A stretch of DNA of 64,000 bases from G965277745 sp965277745 (GCA_965277745.1 OZ255837.1:1302001-1366000), one strand, 5' to 3'. Shown: positions 1 through 9,120, numbered from the stretch's first letter. Translations and numbers: made by a program. The notes: generated from the letters alone by a model not told the origin.

Positions 1-1067
1 ATGAATGATCTTGTAGAGTTTCGTTTGCAGCAGCGGTGGTCGCAGGGCATTTTGGTTGGTCAGCAAGTAAAGGAGGATGGCGATTTTGCCGAACGGAGTC
101 AAAAGACTCGTGGTGAAAATTACGTAGGCGATCACAGGACTGCCATGTTGCCAGAGAAGAACGATCAAGCTCATGATCGTATCGCTCTGCACCGGTTCGA
201 TCAGGTAACTTGTATAGGTAATCGGCAGGAGGTTCGCCGGAAAAAACAGAAAGAGGGCGGTCAGAAGGCAGGCCTAGGCGCGGGTGTTGTACCGAGGTTT
301 ACGCGAATACAGACGCGCCTGGCAGTGCGGACAGCGCGCCTTTGGCCTGTCTACGAGGAGGCCGTAACTCGGGCAGTTGATTTTGCTGGCTTCTCTCGCC
401 GAGCGGACGATTTCAGGGGGGTCATCTCTGTACGCCTCGAATGTCGCGTTGCCGAGGTCGAAATGGAAATTGACCAGAATCAAGCAAATCATCAGCGCGC
501 AGAAACTCCAGAATCCACTGTCGAATTCGACGCGCGCCATCTGGATGATTTTCACCAGGGTGACGATTACCCCGAGGAGATAGACTTCGAGCATGTTCTA
601 TGGGGTCATACCATGCATCCACAGCAGAAAACGTCGTGACACGCCGCGAATCGCGGGAAAGTGAAAGGCGATGCTCACCGAGAAGACGACGAGCAGATAC
701 CAAAGCGGCAAAACGATCACGCAGAACATCACGATCAAGGCGAGGATTGGCAATCCGTTGGCAAAGAGAGCGCTGACGCTCAAGAAGATGGAAATGGTGG
801 TCGACTCGCCCTGTATTTCCAGAGTGATGAAAGCGCAGGTGTTGGCGATCACGAAAAGAATCAAGGCGGTCATCGCGTAGAAGAAGGCGCGGCGGGTGTC
901 GAGAAGATTGCCCATGATCGTGCTGCCGCAGCAGCGGCAGCAGCACATTTTCTCGCCGTGTCTTGGTGCGACGGTGCGATGCAGTTCGTCACAATAGGGA
1001 CAGGCGATGAGATCGCGATCGAAGCGTACTATATAAACAGGGCACTCTGACGAGCGCCCTTGCGCAT
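1..1067 (-). pseudogene. pqiA: Decayed PqiA-family membrane protein, 3' end beyond the window
   Basis: PqiA-type proteins are inner-membrane partners of MCE lipid-transport proteins, with two homologous domains each headed by a CxxC zinc ribbon. The reverse strand encodes both: a first ribbon (CPYC, then CCCRCC), a membrane domain, a second ribbon (CPSY, CPHC), and after position 273 the start of the second membrane domain (PANLLPITYTSY). The reading frame is cut by amber codons at 598-600 and 274-276, each where relatives usually have tryptophan. The upstream frame has no ATG, GTG or TTG; an ATG at 1067 is one base out of phase, which suggests a third lesion, a small deletion near 1030-1040. 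The remnant begins just behind the YccA-like gene. Family assignment is firm; loss of function is inferred. Confidence 0.82.
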
Positions 1068-1089
1068 GGTGGATTGACTGTCGTTCGCT

Positions 1090-1758
1090 TTATTCGTCGC
1101 GCAAGGCGCCGAGAATGCTCAACAGGCTGACGAAGATGTTGAAAATATCCATGAACAGGGTAAGGGTTGCTAGGATATAGTTGGTCTCGGCGCCTTGTAT
1201 GATGTTGCTCGTGTCATAGAGGACGTAACCAGAGAAGATCAGCAGGAAAGCCGCCGAGCACACCAGGCTGAGACTGCTCATACCGAAGATCATCGCGGCG
1301 ATACCGGCAAGCAGGGCGACCATCACGCCGACGAACAGGAAGCCGCCGAGAAAGGTGAAGTTTTTTCCGCTGCTTAACACGTAGGCGGACAGACCGAAGA
1401 AAATGATCGCCGATCCGATCAGCGCTTTCACGACGATTGCTGAATGTCCAGTGGTAACGTAGACATTCAGTACGTTGGAAATATACAGGCCGAGAAAGCC
1501 GGTGAGCGCGAACAGGAGCATAATGCCCAAACCGCTGTTACGGTTGGCGGAAATCCCCATGGAAAGACCGAACAGCGCGATCATCGCGACGAACCACGGG
1601 ATGTTCGGGATGTTCATCATCATTCCGATGTAGGCGCACAGGGCACTGAAAAGTACATTTATTCCGAGCAGCGCATAGGTCTGACGCAACACTTTGTTGC
1701 GCGCGAGAATACTGTCGCTGCCGACATGTTCGATGGTACGTGGAGAGTCTAAAGACAT
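1090..1758 (-). CDS. Bax inhibitor-1/YccA family inner membrane protein (YbhL-like)
   Basis: The 222-residue product has seven hydrophobic segments and the BI-1/YccA signature near the C-terminus (FSGYVLYDTSNI, residues about 175-186). Members are polytopic inner-membrane proteins; YccA of E. coli modulates the FtsH protease, while YbhL is of unclear function. Length is typical for the family. The ATG at 1758 follows GAGGT at a good spacing, and a sigma70-like promoter lies just upstream. The decayed pqiA follows immediately on the same strand. I cannot tell a YccA from a YbhL role from sequence alone. Confidence 0.88.
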   Translation of the reverse strand: MSLDSPRTIEHVGSDSILARNKVLRQTYALLGINVLFSALCAYIGMMMNIPNIPWFVAMIALFGLSMGISANRNSGLGIMLLFALTGFLGLYISNVLNVYVTTGHSAIVVKALIGSAIIFFGLSAYVLSSGKNFTFLGGFLFVGVMVALLAGIAAMIFGMSSLSLVCSAAFLLIFSGYVLYDTSNIIQGAETNYILATLTLFMDIFNIFVSLLSILGALRDE

Positions 1759-1798
1759 GGAGTTACCTCACTAAGGATACAGGGATACGCTAAAATCA

Positions 1799-1826
1799 AT
1801 TGTAGCAGGATAAAAAAACTTGTAAA
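1799..1826 (-). promoter_or_regulatory. Sigma70-type promoter of the YccA-like gene
   Basis: On the reverse strand TTTACA (1826-1821) and TACAAT (1804-1799) are separated by 16 bases. The -10 ends about 40 bases before the ATG at 1758. Both hexamers are one or two bases from consensus. No other gene could use it. Confidence 0.65.
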
Positions 1827-2039
1827 AGATTTTCCAGGTTTTATGAAGAATATTTTATCTTTCTGCGGCGTGCTGGGGCGCGACGTTCAGCTCGTAAGGG
1901 ATAGGCGCGAAGGGATTTTCTCTTTCCGGTCGACGCGCTACCCGCGAATATCTATCTGCTTCCCCATGCGGCACCGAGGTATCGGCAACACGGCAAAGGA
2001 AGAAGCGGCAAGGTGCGCGCGATTCTCCGTGCCCGGCGC

Positions 2040-2918
2040 TCAGATTCCGGGCAAGGCGGGGCTGCCTGAAATCACGAAATCGATCGAGATCATGGTCGAG
2101 AAAGCGATGATGGCGACGAGGGAAAAAAGGAATACTTTTTTCGCCCAGAGTTGCTGTGCATCCGGACGGTAGCCGACTTTGGCGAGATAGAGCCAGTAAA
2201 GACCGATCAGTCCCATGACAAGGGTGTAGACGCCGCCGACGTAGCCAAACAACGCCAGCATCAACGTGGCGACGGCGAAAGCGATGATATAGGCGATGAT
2301 GTGCTGGCGCGCTTTGTATACCCCCTCGGCGATCGGCAGCACCGGAATGGCGGCGGCTTTGTAGTCGTCGTAACGGTAGATAGCGATGGCATAGGAATGC
2401 GGAATCTGCCAGAAGCAGAAGGTCGCGAGCAAAATCGCCGCACCGGCGTCGAAACGGTGGGTCAGGGCGACATAGCCGATGATTGGCGGGCAGGCACCGG
2501 AAAGCGAGCCGATCAGGGTGCCGTAGGTCGAGTGACGTTTGTATTTCAAAGAGTAAAGACCGACATAGACGACAAAGCCGAGTAACGCGAAGAAAAGCGC
2601 CATCGCGTTGGTGCAGAGGGCGAGCACGGCAAAACCGCCTCCACCGAGCAGGGTCGCGAAGCACAAGAGGCGCGCGATACCGATACGGCGGATGGCTTCG
2701 ATCCGGTGGCGGGTGCGGCGCATTTTCTGATCGATGTCCCGGTCGATGTAGTTGTTGAATACGCAGCCGGAGGCAACGACGAGAGAGGTGCCGAAAATCA
2801 CGGCCGCGAGGACGGCGTCGATGTGGCCCCGCGCGGCGAGGAAATAACCCGCCGCCGCGGCGATCAGATTACCGATGATGATGCCTGGCTTGGCGAGTAT
2901 CAGGTAATCACGCCACAT
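2040..2918 (-). CDS. cyoE: Protoheme IX farnesyltransferase (heme O synthase)
   Basis: A UbiA-superfamily prenyltransferase of 292 residues with about nine membrane segments. The first Asp-rich motif NNYIDRDIDQKM (about residues 55-66), followed by basic residues, marks the protoheme farnesyltransferase group. It converts heme B to heme O by adding a farnesyl group, supplying the cofactor for the bo3 oxidase encoded just upstream. The farnesyl diphosphate would come from the ispA product at 46.3 kb. The ATG at 2918 lies one base after the cyoD stop codon, so it is probably translationally coupled. It is the last gene of the cyo operon. Confidence 0.95.
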   Translation of the reverse strand: MWRDYLILAKPGIIIGNLIAAAAGYFLAARGHIDAVLAAVIFGTSLVVASGCVFNNYIDRDIDQKMRRTRHRIEAIRRIGIARLLCFATLLGGGGFAVLALCTNAMALFFALLGFVVYVGLYSLKYKRHSTYGTLIGSLSGACPPIIGYVALTHRFDAGAAILLATFCFWQIPHSYAIAIYRYDDYKAAAIPVLPIAEGVYKARQHIIAYIIAFAVATLMLALFGYVGGVYTLVMGLIGLYWLYLAKVGYRPDAQQLWAKKVFLFSLVAIIAFSTMISIDFVISGSPALPGI

Positions 2919-2919
2919 G

Positions 2920-3261
2920 TCAGTGCCCGATCATCATGGTGTTGATGTGCAGGTGGTGGAAAATCCACAGGGAACCGAGCACGATGAACAGTAAAATGGC
3001 CAGAGAATACAGGCCGATCATGGTGTCCCAGATTTGTTCGCGACGCCCGTCCATGTGTAGGAAGAAGACGATTTGTACGAGAATCTGGGCAACGGCCGCG
3101 ATCAGCACGATGGCGGCAAGGCCGCCGCTCATCTGACGGGCCGACATGACGGTAGCGAAGGCGATGGCGGTGAGTATCAGGGAGAGCAGCAGTCCGATCA
3201 AGTAGCCTCTCAGGCTGCCATGCGCCGTAGTGGAGGGGGGGGCGGTGTGTTTTTGCCTCAT
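2920..3261 (-). CDS. cyoD: Cytochrome bo3 ubiquinol oxidase subunit IV
   Basis: This small 113-residue protein has three transmembrane segments and the subunit-IV pattern of a basic N-terminus, then LIGLLLSLILTAIAF, and a later VQIVFFLHMD helix. It is an accessory subunit helping assembly of the CuB site in bo3 oxidase. The ATG at 3261 overlaps the cyoC stop in an ATGA arrangement, and the stop sits next to cyoE. Position in the operon and size match the family closely. Confidence 0.93.
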   Translation of the reverse strand: MRQKHTAPPSTTAHGSLRGYLIGLLLSLILTAIAFATVMSARQMSGGLAAIVLIAAVAQILVQIVFFLHMDGRREQIWDTMIGLYSLAILLFIVLGSLWIFHHLHINTMMIGH

Positions 3262-3875
3262 GCGAACGCTCCGAGAAGATAGACGAAACTGAAGACACAG
3301 ATCCAGATAATGTCGAGGAAGTGCCAGAAAAGACTCAGCATGGTGATGCGCGAGCGGTTGGCCGTGGTCAAACCGGTCTTGTTGAGGGAGACGACCATGA
3401 TCACCATCCAGATCAGCCCGGCGCTGACATGCAGTCCATGGGTGCCGATCAGGGAGAAGAAGATCGACCAGTATCCGGCTAGTTGCGGGGTGACGCCTTC
3501 CGTTGCCAGATGATGGAATTCATGGAGTTCCATGGCGATGAATCCGGCACCGAACAGGAAGGTGACATACAGCCATAGCTTCAGTTTCGCTTGATCCGAA
3601 CGGTGCATGGCGAGCATCGCGAGACCGAAGGTGAAGCTGCTCAAGAGAAGCAGCGCGGTTTCCGCCGCGACGTAGGCCAGGTCGAACACTTCATGTGGTT
3701 CGGTTTTGCCGGCGAAGTTTTTCGCCATTACCGCATAGGTCGCGAACAGGGTGGCGAAGATCAGACAGTCGGTCAGGATGTACAGCCAAAAACCGAACTG
3801 GTCGCGCGCTGCCTGTTCTTGTTGATGATGGGCATGGTCGTGATCATGCCCATGGGATCGAGTGAGTGCAGTCAT
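3258..3875 (-). CDS. cyoC: Cytochrome bo3 ubiquinol oxidase subunit III
   Basis: The 205-residue protein has five membrane segments and belongs to the heme-copper oxidase subunit III family. The helix with ELHEFHHL and the following GTHGLHVSAGLIWM are characteristic. The N-terminus is His-rich (HGHDHDHAHHQQEQ), a variable extension also seen in relatives. It packs against subunit I in the inner membrane. It lies 12 bases after cyoB and overlaps cyoD by four bases. Confidence 0.94.
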   Translation of the reverse strand: MTALTRSHGHDHDHAHHQQEQAARDQFGFWLYILTDCLIFATLFATYAVMAKNFAGKTEPHEVFDLAYVAAETALLLLSSFTFGLAMLAMHRSDQAKLKLWLYVTFLFGAGFIAMELHEFHHLATEGVTPQLAGYWSIFFSLIGTHGLHVSAGLIWMVIMVVSLNKTGLTTANRSRITMLSLFWHFLDIIWICVFSFVYLLGAFA

Positions 3876-3887
3876 GCGTTCTCCAGA

Positions 3888-5969
3888 TTAAAGCGATTTC
3901 CGCGCCGGGGACAGTAGGGGACGAGTGGCGAAGGACGCCTTGCTTTTCGCGCTGTCGAGACGGTCGTGATAGATTCCTTCGATGCGCGCGACTTCCTCGG
4001 CTTCGACGTAGTAGTCTTTGTCAGCGGCGAAGCTGCGTATCATCCAGGAGACGATGAAGGTGGTGAAACCGACGCATGCCAGCCACCAGATATGCCAGAT
4101 AAGCGCGAAGCCGAGGGCGATGGAGGCGCCGCCCATGACCGGGCCTTCCCAGGCGTTGCGGGGCATGTGGATGGGCGCGTAGCTTTCCTTGCGTTTGAAA
4201 TCGCGGTTTCTGGCTTTGAGAGAATGAAAGGCGTCGCGATCGTCAACGTCGGGAATCTCGGCGAAGTTGTAAAACGCCGGCGGTGAGGAAGTCGCCCATT
4301 CCAGGGTTCGCCCATTCCACGGATCACCGCTCTCGTCGATCAGCGCTGCGTCGAAGCGATGGCGGTAGCTGTAGTAGAAGTTATAGACCATGGCGACGAT
4401 ACCGCAGAGAATGATCAGCGCGCCGAGGAAAGAGACGTACAGATACGGCGCCATTGTTTTGTCGGCGACCATGAACAGGCGGCGGGTCATGCCATCGAGG
4501 CCGGTCAGGTATTTTGGGAACCAAGCGAGAATGAAACCGACAAACCACAACGAACAGGCGATTTTGCCGAGCTTTTCATCTAGCTTGTAGCCAGCGACTT
4601 TCGGCCACCAGTAAGTCATCCCGGCGAAGTAGCCGTAGACGGCGCCACCGATGATGGTGTTGTGGAAATGGGCGACGAGGAAAACGCTGTTGTGCAGGAC
4701 GTAGTCGTTCGATGGAATCGACAGCATCACCCCGGTCATCCCGCCTAGGATGAAGGTAAGCAGAAACGCCATCACCCACCACATGGCGGCGCTGAACACG
4801 ATCTTGCCGCGATACATGGTGAAGATCCAGTTATAGAGCTTGACACCGGTTGGAATGGCGATGATCATCGTCATGATGCCGAAGAAGGCGTTGACGTTTG
4901 CGCCGGCGCCCATAGTGAAGAAATGATGGAGCCAGACCAGATAGGAAAGCACCATGATCGCCACCGTCGCGTAGACCAGTGAGGAATAGCCGAACAGGCG
5001 TTTGCGTGAGAAGGTGGCCACGACTTCGGAAATCATTCCGAAAGCCGGCAGAACAAGGAAATACACTTCCGGATGTCCCCATGCCCAAACCAGGTTCACC
5101 CACATCATTTGGTTGCCGCCGTCGCCACCGGTGAAAAAGTGCATGTCGAAGTAGCGGTCCATCGTCAGCATCGCGATGGTGCTGGTGAAGATCGGAAAAA
5201 TCAGGATGGCGAGAAAGTTGGTGCAGAAAATCGTCCAGGTAAATACCGGCATTTTCATCAGCGTCATGCCGGGGGCACGCATTTTGACGATGGTTGCGAT
5301 GAAATTGACCGCAGTGAGCGTTGTCCCGATGCCGGAAATTTGCAGTGCCCATATCCAGTAATCGACACCGACGCCGGGGCTGTAATGGATGCCGGAAAGC
5401 GGTGTGTAGGCGAGCCAGCCGGTGGCGGCGAATTTGCCGATGAACAAAGACAGGTTGACCAGCATCGCACCGGCAAAGGTAAACCAGAAACTGACCAGGT
5501 TGAGAAAAGGATAGGCGACATCGCGCGCCCCGATTTGCAGCGGCATGATCAGGTTGGCAAGCCCGACCATCAGCGGTGTGGCGACGAAGAAAATCATTAT
5601 CACCCCATGGGCGGTGAAGACCTGATCGAAATGTTCCGGGGGCAGATAGCCGCTGCCGAAAGCCCCGCTGACCGAGGCTGCCTGTTGCGAAGTCAGCATC
5701 AGGGCGTCGGCGAAACCGCGTACCAGCATGACGATCGCCAGGAGGATGTACATGATGCCGATTTTCTTGTGGTCGACGGAACTAAACCATTCGCGCCACA
5801 GGAATCCCCAAGCCTTTTTATAGGTGGTCCAGGCGATGAGGGCGAAGGCGCCGAGAAAGACCACCGCCGTTACCGACATGACGATCGGCTCGTGCCAGGG
5901 AATCGAGTGCCAACTCAGTCTGCCGAACAAAAACGTCGGATCTTCGGCGAATTCCAATTGTTCAGTCAT
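3888..5969 (-). CDS. cyoB: Cytochrome bo3 ubiquinol oxidase subunit I
   Basis: Catalytic subunit of the proton-pumping quinol oxidase, 693 residues with some fifteen membrane helices. The CuB/heme o3 signatures are visible: WAWGHPEVYFLVLPAFG carries the His and the cross-linked Tyr, WLHHFFTMG gives the His pair, and VAHFHNTIIGG carries the heme ligands. It reduces O2 to water with electrons from ubiquinol. The ATG at 5969 overlaps the end of cyoA by eight bases. No frame damage is seen over 2 kb, so the terminal oxidase appears intact. Confidence 0.97.
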   Translation of the reverse strand: MTEQLEFAEDPTFLFGRLSWHSIPWHEPIVMSVTAVVFLGAFALIAWTTYKKAWGFLWREWFSSVDHKKIGIMYILLAIVMLVRGFADALMLTSQQAASVSGAFGSGYLPPEHFDQVFTAHGVIMIFFVATPLMVGLANLIMPLQIGARDVAYPFLNLVSFWFTFAGAMLVNLSLFIGKFAATGWLAYTPLSGIHYSPGVGVDYWIWALQISGIGTTLTAVNFIATIVKMRAPGMTLMKMPVFTWTIFCTNFLAILIFPIFTSTIAMLTMDRYFDMHFFTGGDGGNQMMWVNLVWAWGHPEVYFLVLPAFGMISEVVATFSRKRLFGYSSLVYATVAIMVLSYLVWLHHFFTMGAGANVNAFFGIMTMIIAIPTGVKLYNWIFTMYRGKIVFSAAMWWVMAFLLTFILGGMTGVMLSIPSNDYVLHNSVFLVAHFHNTIIGGAVYGYFAGMTYWWPKVAGYKLDEKLGKIACSLWFVGFILAWFPKYLTGLDGMTRRLFMVADKTMAPYLYVSFLGALIILCGIVAMVYNFYYSYRHRFDAALIDESGDPWNGRTLEWATSSPPAFYNFAEIPDVDDRDAFHSLKARNRDFKRKESYAPIHMPRNAWEGPVMGGASIALGFALIWHIWWLACVGFTTFIVSWMIRSFAADKDYYVEAEEVARIEGIYHDRLDSAKSKASFATRPLLSPARKSL

Positions 5970-6816
5970 TTTGTGTTACTCCCGTAAATTGATGAATGAT
6001 TTTTCCGTAAAGCCCCGGGTCGGCTTTGCTGTAGTATGTGACGGGATGGAAACGGCTGTCTTTTTGCAGCGCGCCGAAAACCGTGTCCGTCAGGGGCGTG
6101 CCTTCCCTGCGTACCTTGGCGACCCATTTTTGATAGTCGTCATGACTGAGCGCATGCGTTTTGAATTTCATCCCGGCAAAGCCGAAACCGCTGTAATTGG
6201 CCGATAGGCCTTGATAGACCCCTACGCTGTCGGCCATCAAATTTAAACGGTTTTCCATCCCGCTCATGGCGTAGATTTGCGAGCCAAGGCGTGGGATGAA
6301 AAAGGAGTTCATGGTACTGTCGGAGGTGATATGGAATTCGATCGGCTGCTTGACCGGTATGGCGAGTTCGTTTACCGTCGCGATTTTTTCCTCCGGGTAG
6401 AGAAATAGCCATTTCCAGTTCATCGCCACGACATCGATAACCATCGGTTGCGCCTCGGAAAGACGCCGCCGAGGATCCAAGCGATGGGTTACGATGTAGG
6501 TGATCGTGGCGAGCACGGCGATGATCATGATCGGAACGCCCCAGGCGATCAACTCGATTTTGCCGCAGTGATCCCACTCCGGCGCGTAGGTTTTCTCCAC
6601 GTCGGGGTGCTTGCCGCTGTATTTGCGAGCAAAATACACGATCATGAAAAGCGTCGGGATGACGACCAGGAGCATGGCGCCGCAGGTAATCAACAGCGTC
6701 GTGCGAATCTGTTCGCCTACCGGACCTTGGGGAGAGAGAAGAGCGTAGTCGCAGCCTTGCAGAAAAAGAGCAATGAAAACCATCGTGGGTGGAAATAAGC
6801 GGGCTTTGACTTTCAT
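5962..6816 (-). CDS. cyoA: Cytochrome bo3 ubiquinol oxidase subunit II, lipoprotein
   Basis: The product is about 284 residues with a signal peptide ending in the lipobox LQGC, two membrane helices, and a periplasmic cupredoxin-like domain. The CuA cysteines of cytochrome c oxidases are absent, as expected for a quinol oxidase (the domain reads MNSFFIPRLGSQIYAMSGM). It is the first gene of cyoABCDE. I chose the ATG at 6816; a TTG at 6828 in the same frame would add four residues, and neither has a strong ribosome binding site. A TAGAAT hexamer at 6852-6847 on this strand is a possible -10. Confidence 0.94.
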   Translation of the reverse strand: MKVKARLFPPTMVFIALFLQGCDYALLSPQGPVGEQIRTTLLITCGAMLLVVIPTLFMIVYFARKYSGKHPDVEKTYAPEWDHCGKIELIAWGVPIMIIAVLATITYIVTHRLDPRRRLSEAQPMVIDVVAMNWKWLFLYPEEKIATVNELAIPVKQPIEFHITSDSTMNSFFIPRLGSQIYAMSGMENRLNLMADSVGVYQGLSANYSGFGFAGMKFKTHALSHDDYQKWVAKVRREGTPLTDTVFGALQKDSRFHPVTYYSKADPGLYGKIIHQFTGVTQND

Positions 6817-6922
6817 GCGTTTTGCCAAGATGAAATTAACGTTATGATTCTATCACGACAGCGTTGTCGCTGCATGGTGCTGCGCATGTGGCGCCATCCG
6901 ATAGAAGCGAACACACGGTTGG

Positions 6923-6947
6923 AAAAGCACGCCGATGCTTCCGTGCT
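6923..6947 (-). terminator. Weak hairpin downstream of apt
   Basis: On the reverse strand a perfect six-base stem AGCACG/CGTGCT with a ten-base loop is followed by TTTT. It lies about 60 bases past the apt stop and before cyoA, so it could end apt transcription. The T-run is short, so confidence is low. Confidence 0.3.
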
Positions 6948-7009
6948 CAGGGAAGTATTTTCTACGTGCGAGACAACAAGGGATCGCCGTTTTTTCCCGA
7001 TAGCGGCGG

Positions 7010-7531
7010 TCATATATCCTCGATCAGGCTGTGGATCGCGAGATCACCAAGCTTTTCACGCCCCTTCAATCGGGTAAGTTCCAACAGGAAGGCGGCACCG
7101 ACGACGTTGCCGCCAAGCGATTGCAAAAGCTGAACGCATGCGCCCATCGTACCGCCGGTCGCGAGTATGTCATCGACGATCATGATACGCATCCCGGGGG
7201 TGACGTCTTCGCGATGCACTTCAAGGATGTCGTCGCCGTATTCAAGGGCGTAAGTGATTTTCGCGACCTCGCGTGGCAGCTTACCGGGCTTGCGCAAGGG
7301 AATGAAACCAATGCCGAGACGCTGCGCCAGCGCGGAGGCGAAAATGAAGCCGCGCGCTTCCGGGCAGGCGAGCACGTCGGGGTTGCGTTTGTCCTCAAGG
7401 CAGAAATTAGCCATTTCTTCGATAGCCGCGGAAAATCCCCTGCCATTGGCGAGCAGGGGGGTGATGTCTTTGAAAGTAATTCCCGGCTTGGGATAGTCCG
7501 GGATATCGATGACGAGAGAATGCCAGTCCAT
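7010..7531 (-). CDS. apt: Adenine phosphoribosyltransferase
   Basis: It salvages adenine by joining it to PRPP to give AMP in the cytoplasm. The 173-residue protein has the family length and the PRPP-binding motif MIVDDILATGGT (about residues 117-128). It also carries the N-terminal FKDITPLL and EARGFIF segments typical of Apt. The ATG at 7531 is preceded by AGGAAAAG. It stands alone between the cyo operon and a divergently transcribed lipoprotein gene. Confidence 0.96.
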   Translation of the reverse strand: MDWHSLVIDIPDYPKPGITFKDITPLLANGRGFSAAIEEMANFCLEDKRNPDVLACPEARGFIFASALAQRLGIGFIPLRKPGKLPREVAKITYALEYGDDILEVHREDVTPGMRIMIVDDILATGGTMGACVQLLQSLGGNVVGAAFLLELTRLKGREKLGDLAIHSLIEDI

Positions 7532-7928
7532 GATCTTTTCCTATGGTGTATAAAGGCAGTTTAGATACTGTCACAAAAAGTTGGCAAGTAAAAAACGGTA
7601 ATTTAACAAGTTATTGTTATCAAAAGCAACTTGACTGTAGAGAAACGGCAACGGGTGAAACGAGGCGAAAATTTTTCTTTACTATGCGGGCGAATTTCTT
7701 GTTTTTGCCGCAGGGAAGAGCTGCGCAACTTGCGTCAGTCGAATTTTTTCGCCGTGCCGTTGGCGTCTGTACGAACGATGTCCTGGGTGAGCGGTTACGA
7801 TCTGCGACGATTACCGCGCCGATAAGCACATTTTATTCGACGGTGCGCGGCTCGGCAATTCGACGCGGGACTTGCCAGTTTCGCCGTCAACTGGTAAAAC
7901 AGTCTTTTCTCGTTGCGTGATTGTTTTT
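7532..7928. other. Divergent intergenic region, apt and lipoprotein gene
   Basis: About 400 bases with no convincing gene. For apt, reverse-strand hexamers TTGTGA and TTATAC with 17 bases between them, or TTGCCA and TAAACT with 18, could form a promoter. I see no clear promoter for the rightward gene and no RNA element. Confidence 0.4.
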
Positions 7929-8549
7929 ATGCACCCTGTTTATCAAGTGGTCGGCTTTGCCGTTGCCGTGGTTTTTCTCGCTGGATGTGCCGGCGACGCT
8001 TCAAGGCAAGCGCCTCATTCCGCCGCGCCCTCGTCCACGCATGGGGACTCCCGCTTCGATGATGAGCGCAAGCCCGATTCGCGCCTACAGGAAGATGCCT
8101 GTGCCTTGCTCGCTGAACGGCCGCATTGGCTTGAGGCGCTTCGCAACGCGCGTCGGCGATGGCGCCTCGAGCTGTGGCTCGCGCTCGCCTTCATTCATCA
8201 GGAATCAAGTTTCGAGGCGCGGGCAAAGAGCCCCTCGGGCGCCTACGGCTATGCGCAGAGCAAGGATGCGACCTGGCGATGGTATCGACAGGAAAGCGGA
8301 AATCACGACGGAAAACGCGACCGCTTCGACGATGCGGTGGATTTCATCGGGTTTTATGTGAACCGCGACTACCGGCGAAACGGTATCGCGTTCGACGATG
8401 TGAAAAATCAGTATCTCGCCTATCATGAAGGAATGGGCGGATTCGCGCGCGGGAGCTATATCGGCAAACCGTGGCTGCTCAAGATCGCCGACAAGGTAGT
8501 CGAGCGCGCGCGTCGCTATCGCGGGCAACTGGCCAAATGCCCGTTATGA
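7929..8549 (+). CDS. Lytic transglycosylase-like (SLT fold) lipoprotein
   Basis: The 206-residue product begins with a signal peptide ending in the lipobox LAGC (Cys20), so it is probably an outer-membrane lipoprotein. After a low-complexity linker comes a lysozyme-like domain: AFIHQESSFEARAKSPSGAYGYAQ-type text around residues 88-110, where Glu92 in the QES context is the expected catalytic acid. SLT-family enzymes cleave peptidoglycan to anhydromuropeptides. The domain is short, and the usual C-terminal catalytic-domain motifs are weak, so activity is inferred. The ATG at 7929 gives a good signal peptide; an in-frame GTG at 7917 is possible. The stop overlaps the tsaC start as ATGA. Confidence 0.8.
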   Translation: MHPVYQVVGFAVAVVFLAGCAGDASRQAPHSAAPSSTHGDSRFDDERKPDSRLQEDACALLAERPHWLEALRNARRRWRLELWLALAFIHQESSFEARAKSPSGAYGYAQSKDATWRWYRQESGNHDGKRDRFDDAVDFIGFYVNRDYRRNGIAFDDVKNQYLAYHEGMGGFARGSYIGKPWLLKIADKVVERARRYRGQLAKCPL

Positions 8550-9118
8550 CGATGGCGTGGTCGCTGCCGCAAGATGGCGCGGCGATTCGCGCTTGTGTCC
8601 TTGCAGGCGGGGTGTTCGCCTATCCGACGGAAGCCGTTTACGGACTTGGCGGCGATCCGGGCAATGCACAAGCGGTTGAATGCATCATCGCAATGAAGCG
8701 CGGACGTCCGGCGGAAAAAGGCTTGATCATGGTCGCCGGCAATTGGACGCAGTGCGAGGGGTGGGTCGGGGAAATCACCTCCGCCGATCGCGCGGAAATG
8801 GCGCGGCTCGGTAAAACACGGGAGACGACGTTCGTCGTTTCCGCGGGAGAGAAGGTCGCTGTGGCGCTGACCGATCGCGCCACCGGTCGCGTCGCCCTGC
8901 GGATCTCGCGCCATCCGCTGGTGTGCGCTTTGTGTAACCTGCTCGGACAGCCGCTCATCTCGACTTCGGCGAATTTTGCCGGCGTGGCGGCGGCGCGCTC
9001 GCTCGAAGAAGTACGCGCCTATTTCCCCGGCCTTCCGGTGCTGGCCGGTGCGCCGGGCGGCGCGGAAAGACCGAGCCGGATCATCGATTGGGCGGACAAG
9101 AAGGTGTTGCGACAGTAG
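8546..9118 (+). CDS. tsaC: Threonylcarbamoyl-AMP synthase
   Basis: YrdC/Sua5-fold enzyme of about 190 residues, making threonylcarbamoyl-AMP for the t6A modification at position 37 of ANN-decoding tRNAs. Family blocks visible are FAYPTEAVYGLGGDP (residues 24-38), the nucleotide-binding KRGRPAEKGLIMVAGN (51-66), and PLISTSANFAG. The block where relatives carry a WPGPxT motif reads ARLGKTRETTFVV here, an unusual divergence. The start at 8546 overlaps the upstream stop; an ATG at 8537 would add three residues. The gene ends with TAG two bases before purK. Confidence 0.86.
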   Translation: MTMAWSLPQDGAAIRACVLAGGVFAYPTEAVYGLGGDPGNAQAVECIIAMKRGRPAEKGLIMVAGNWTQCEGWVGEITSADRAEMARLGKTRETTFVVSAGEKVAVALTDRATGRVALRISRHPLVCALCNLLGQPLISTSANFAGVAAARSLEEVRAYFPGLPVLAGAPGGAERPSRIIDWADKKVLRQ

Positions 9119-9120
9119 CG

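Noticed and set aside
598..600. Amber codons in pqiA as evidence of stop-codon reassignment
   Set aside because: tsaC, purE and the NDUFA9-like gene end in TAG at their expected lengths, so TAG terminates here.
1..639. 212-codon open frame on the + strand
   Set aside because: It is a shadow of the reverse-strand PqiA text, with no family features of its own.
1855..2664. 269-codon reverse-strand frame overlapping cyoE
   Set aside because: Arg/Ser-rich translation typical of an out-of-frame shadow; cyoE in the other frame is unmistakable.
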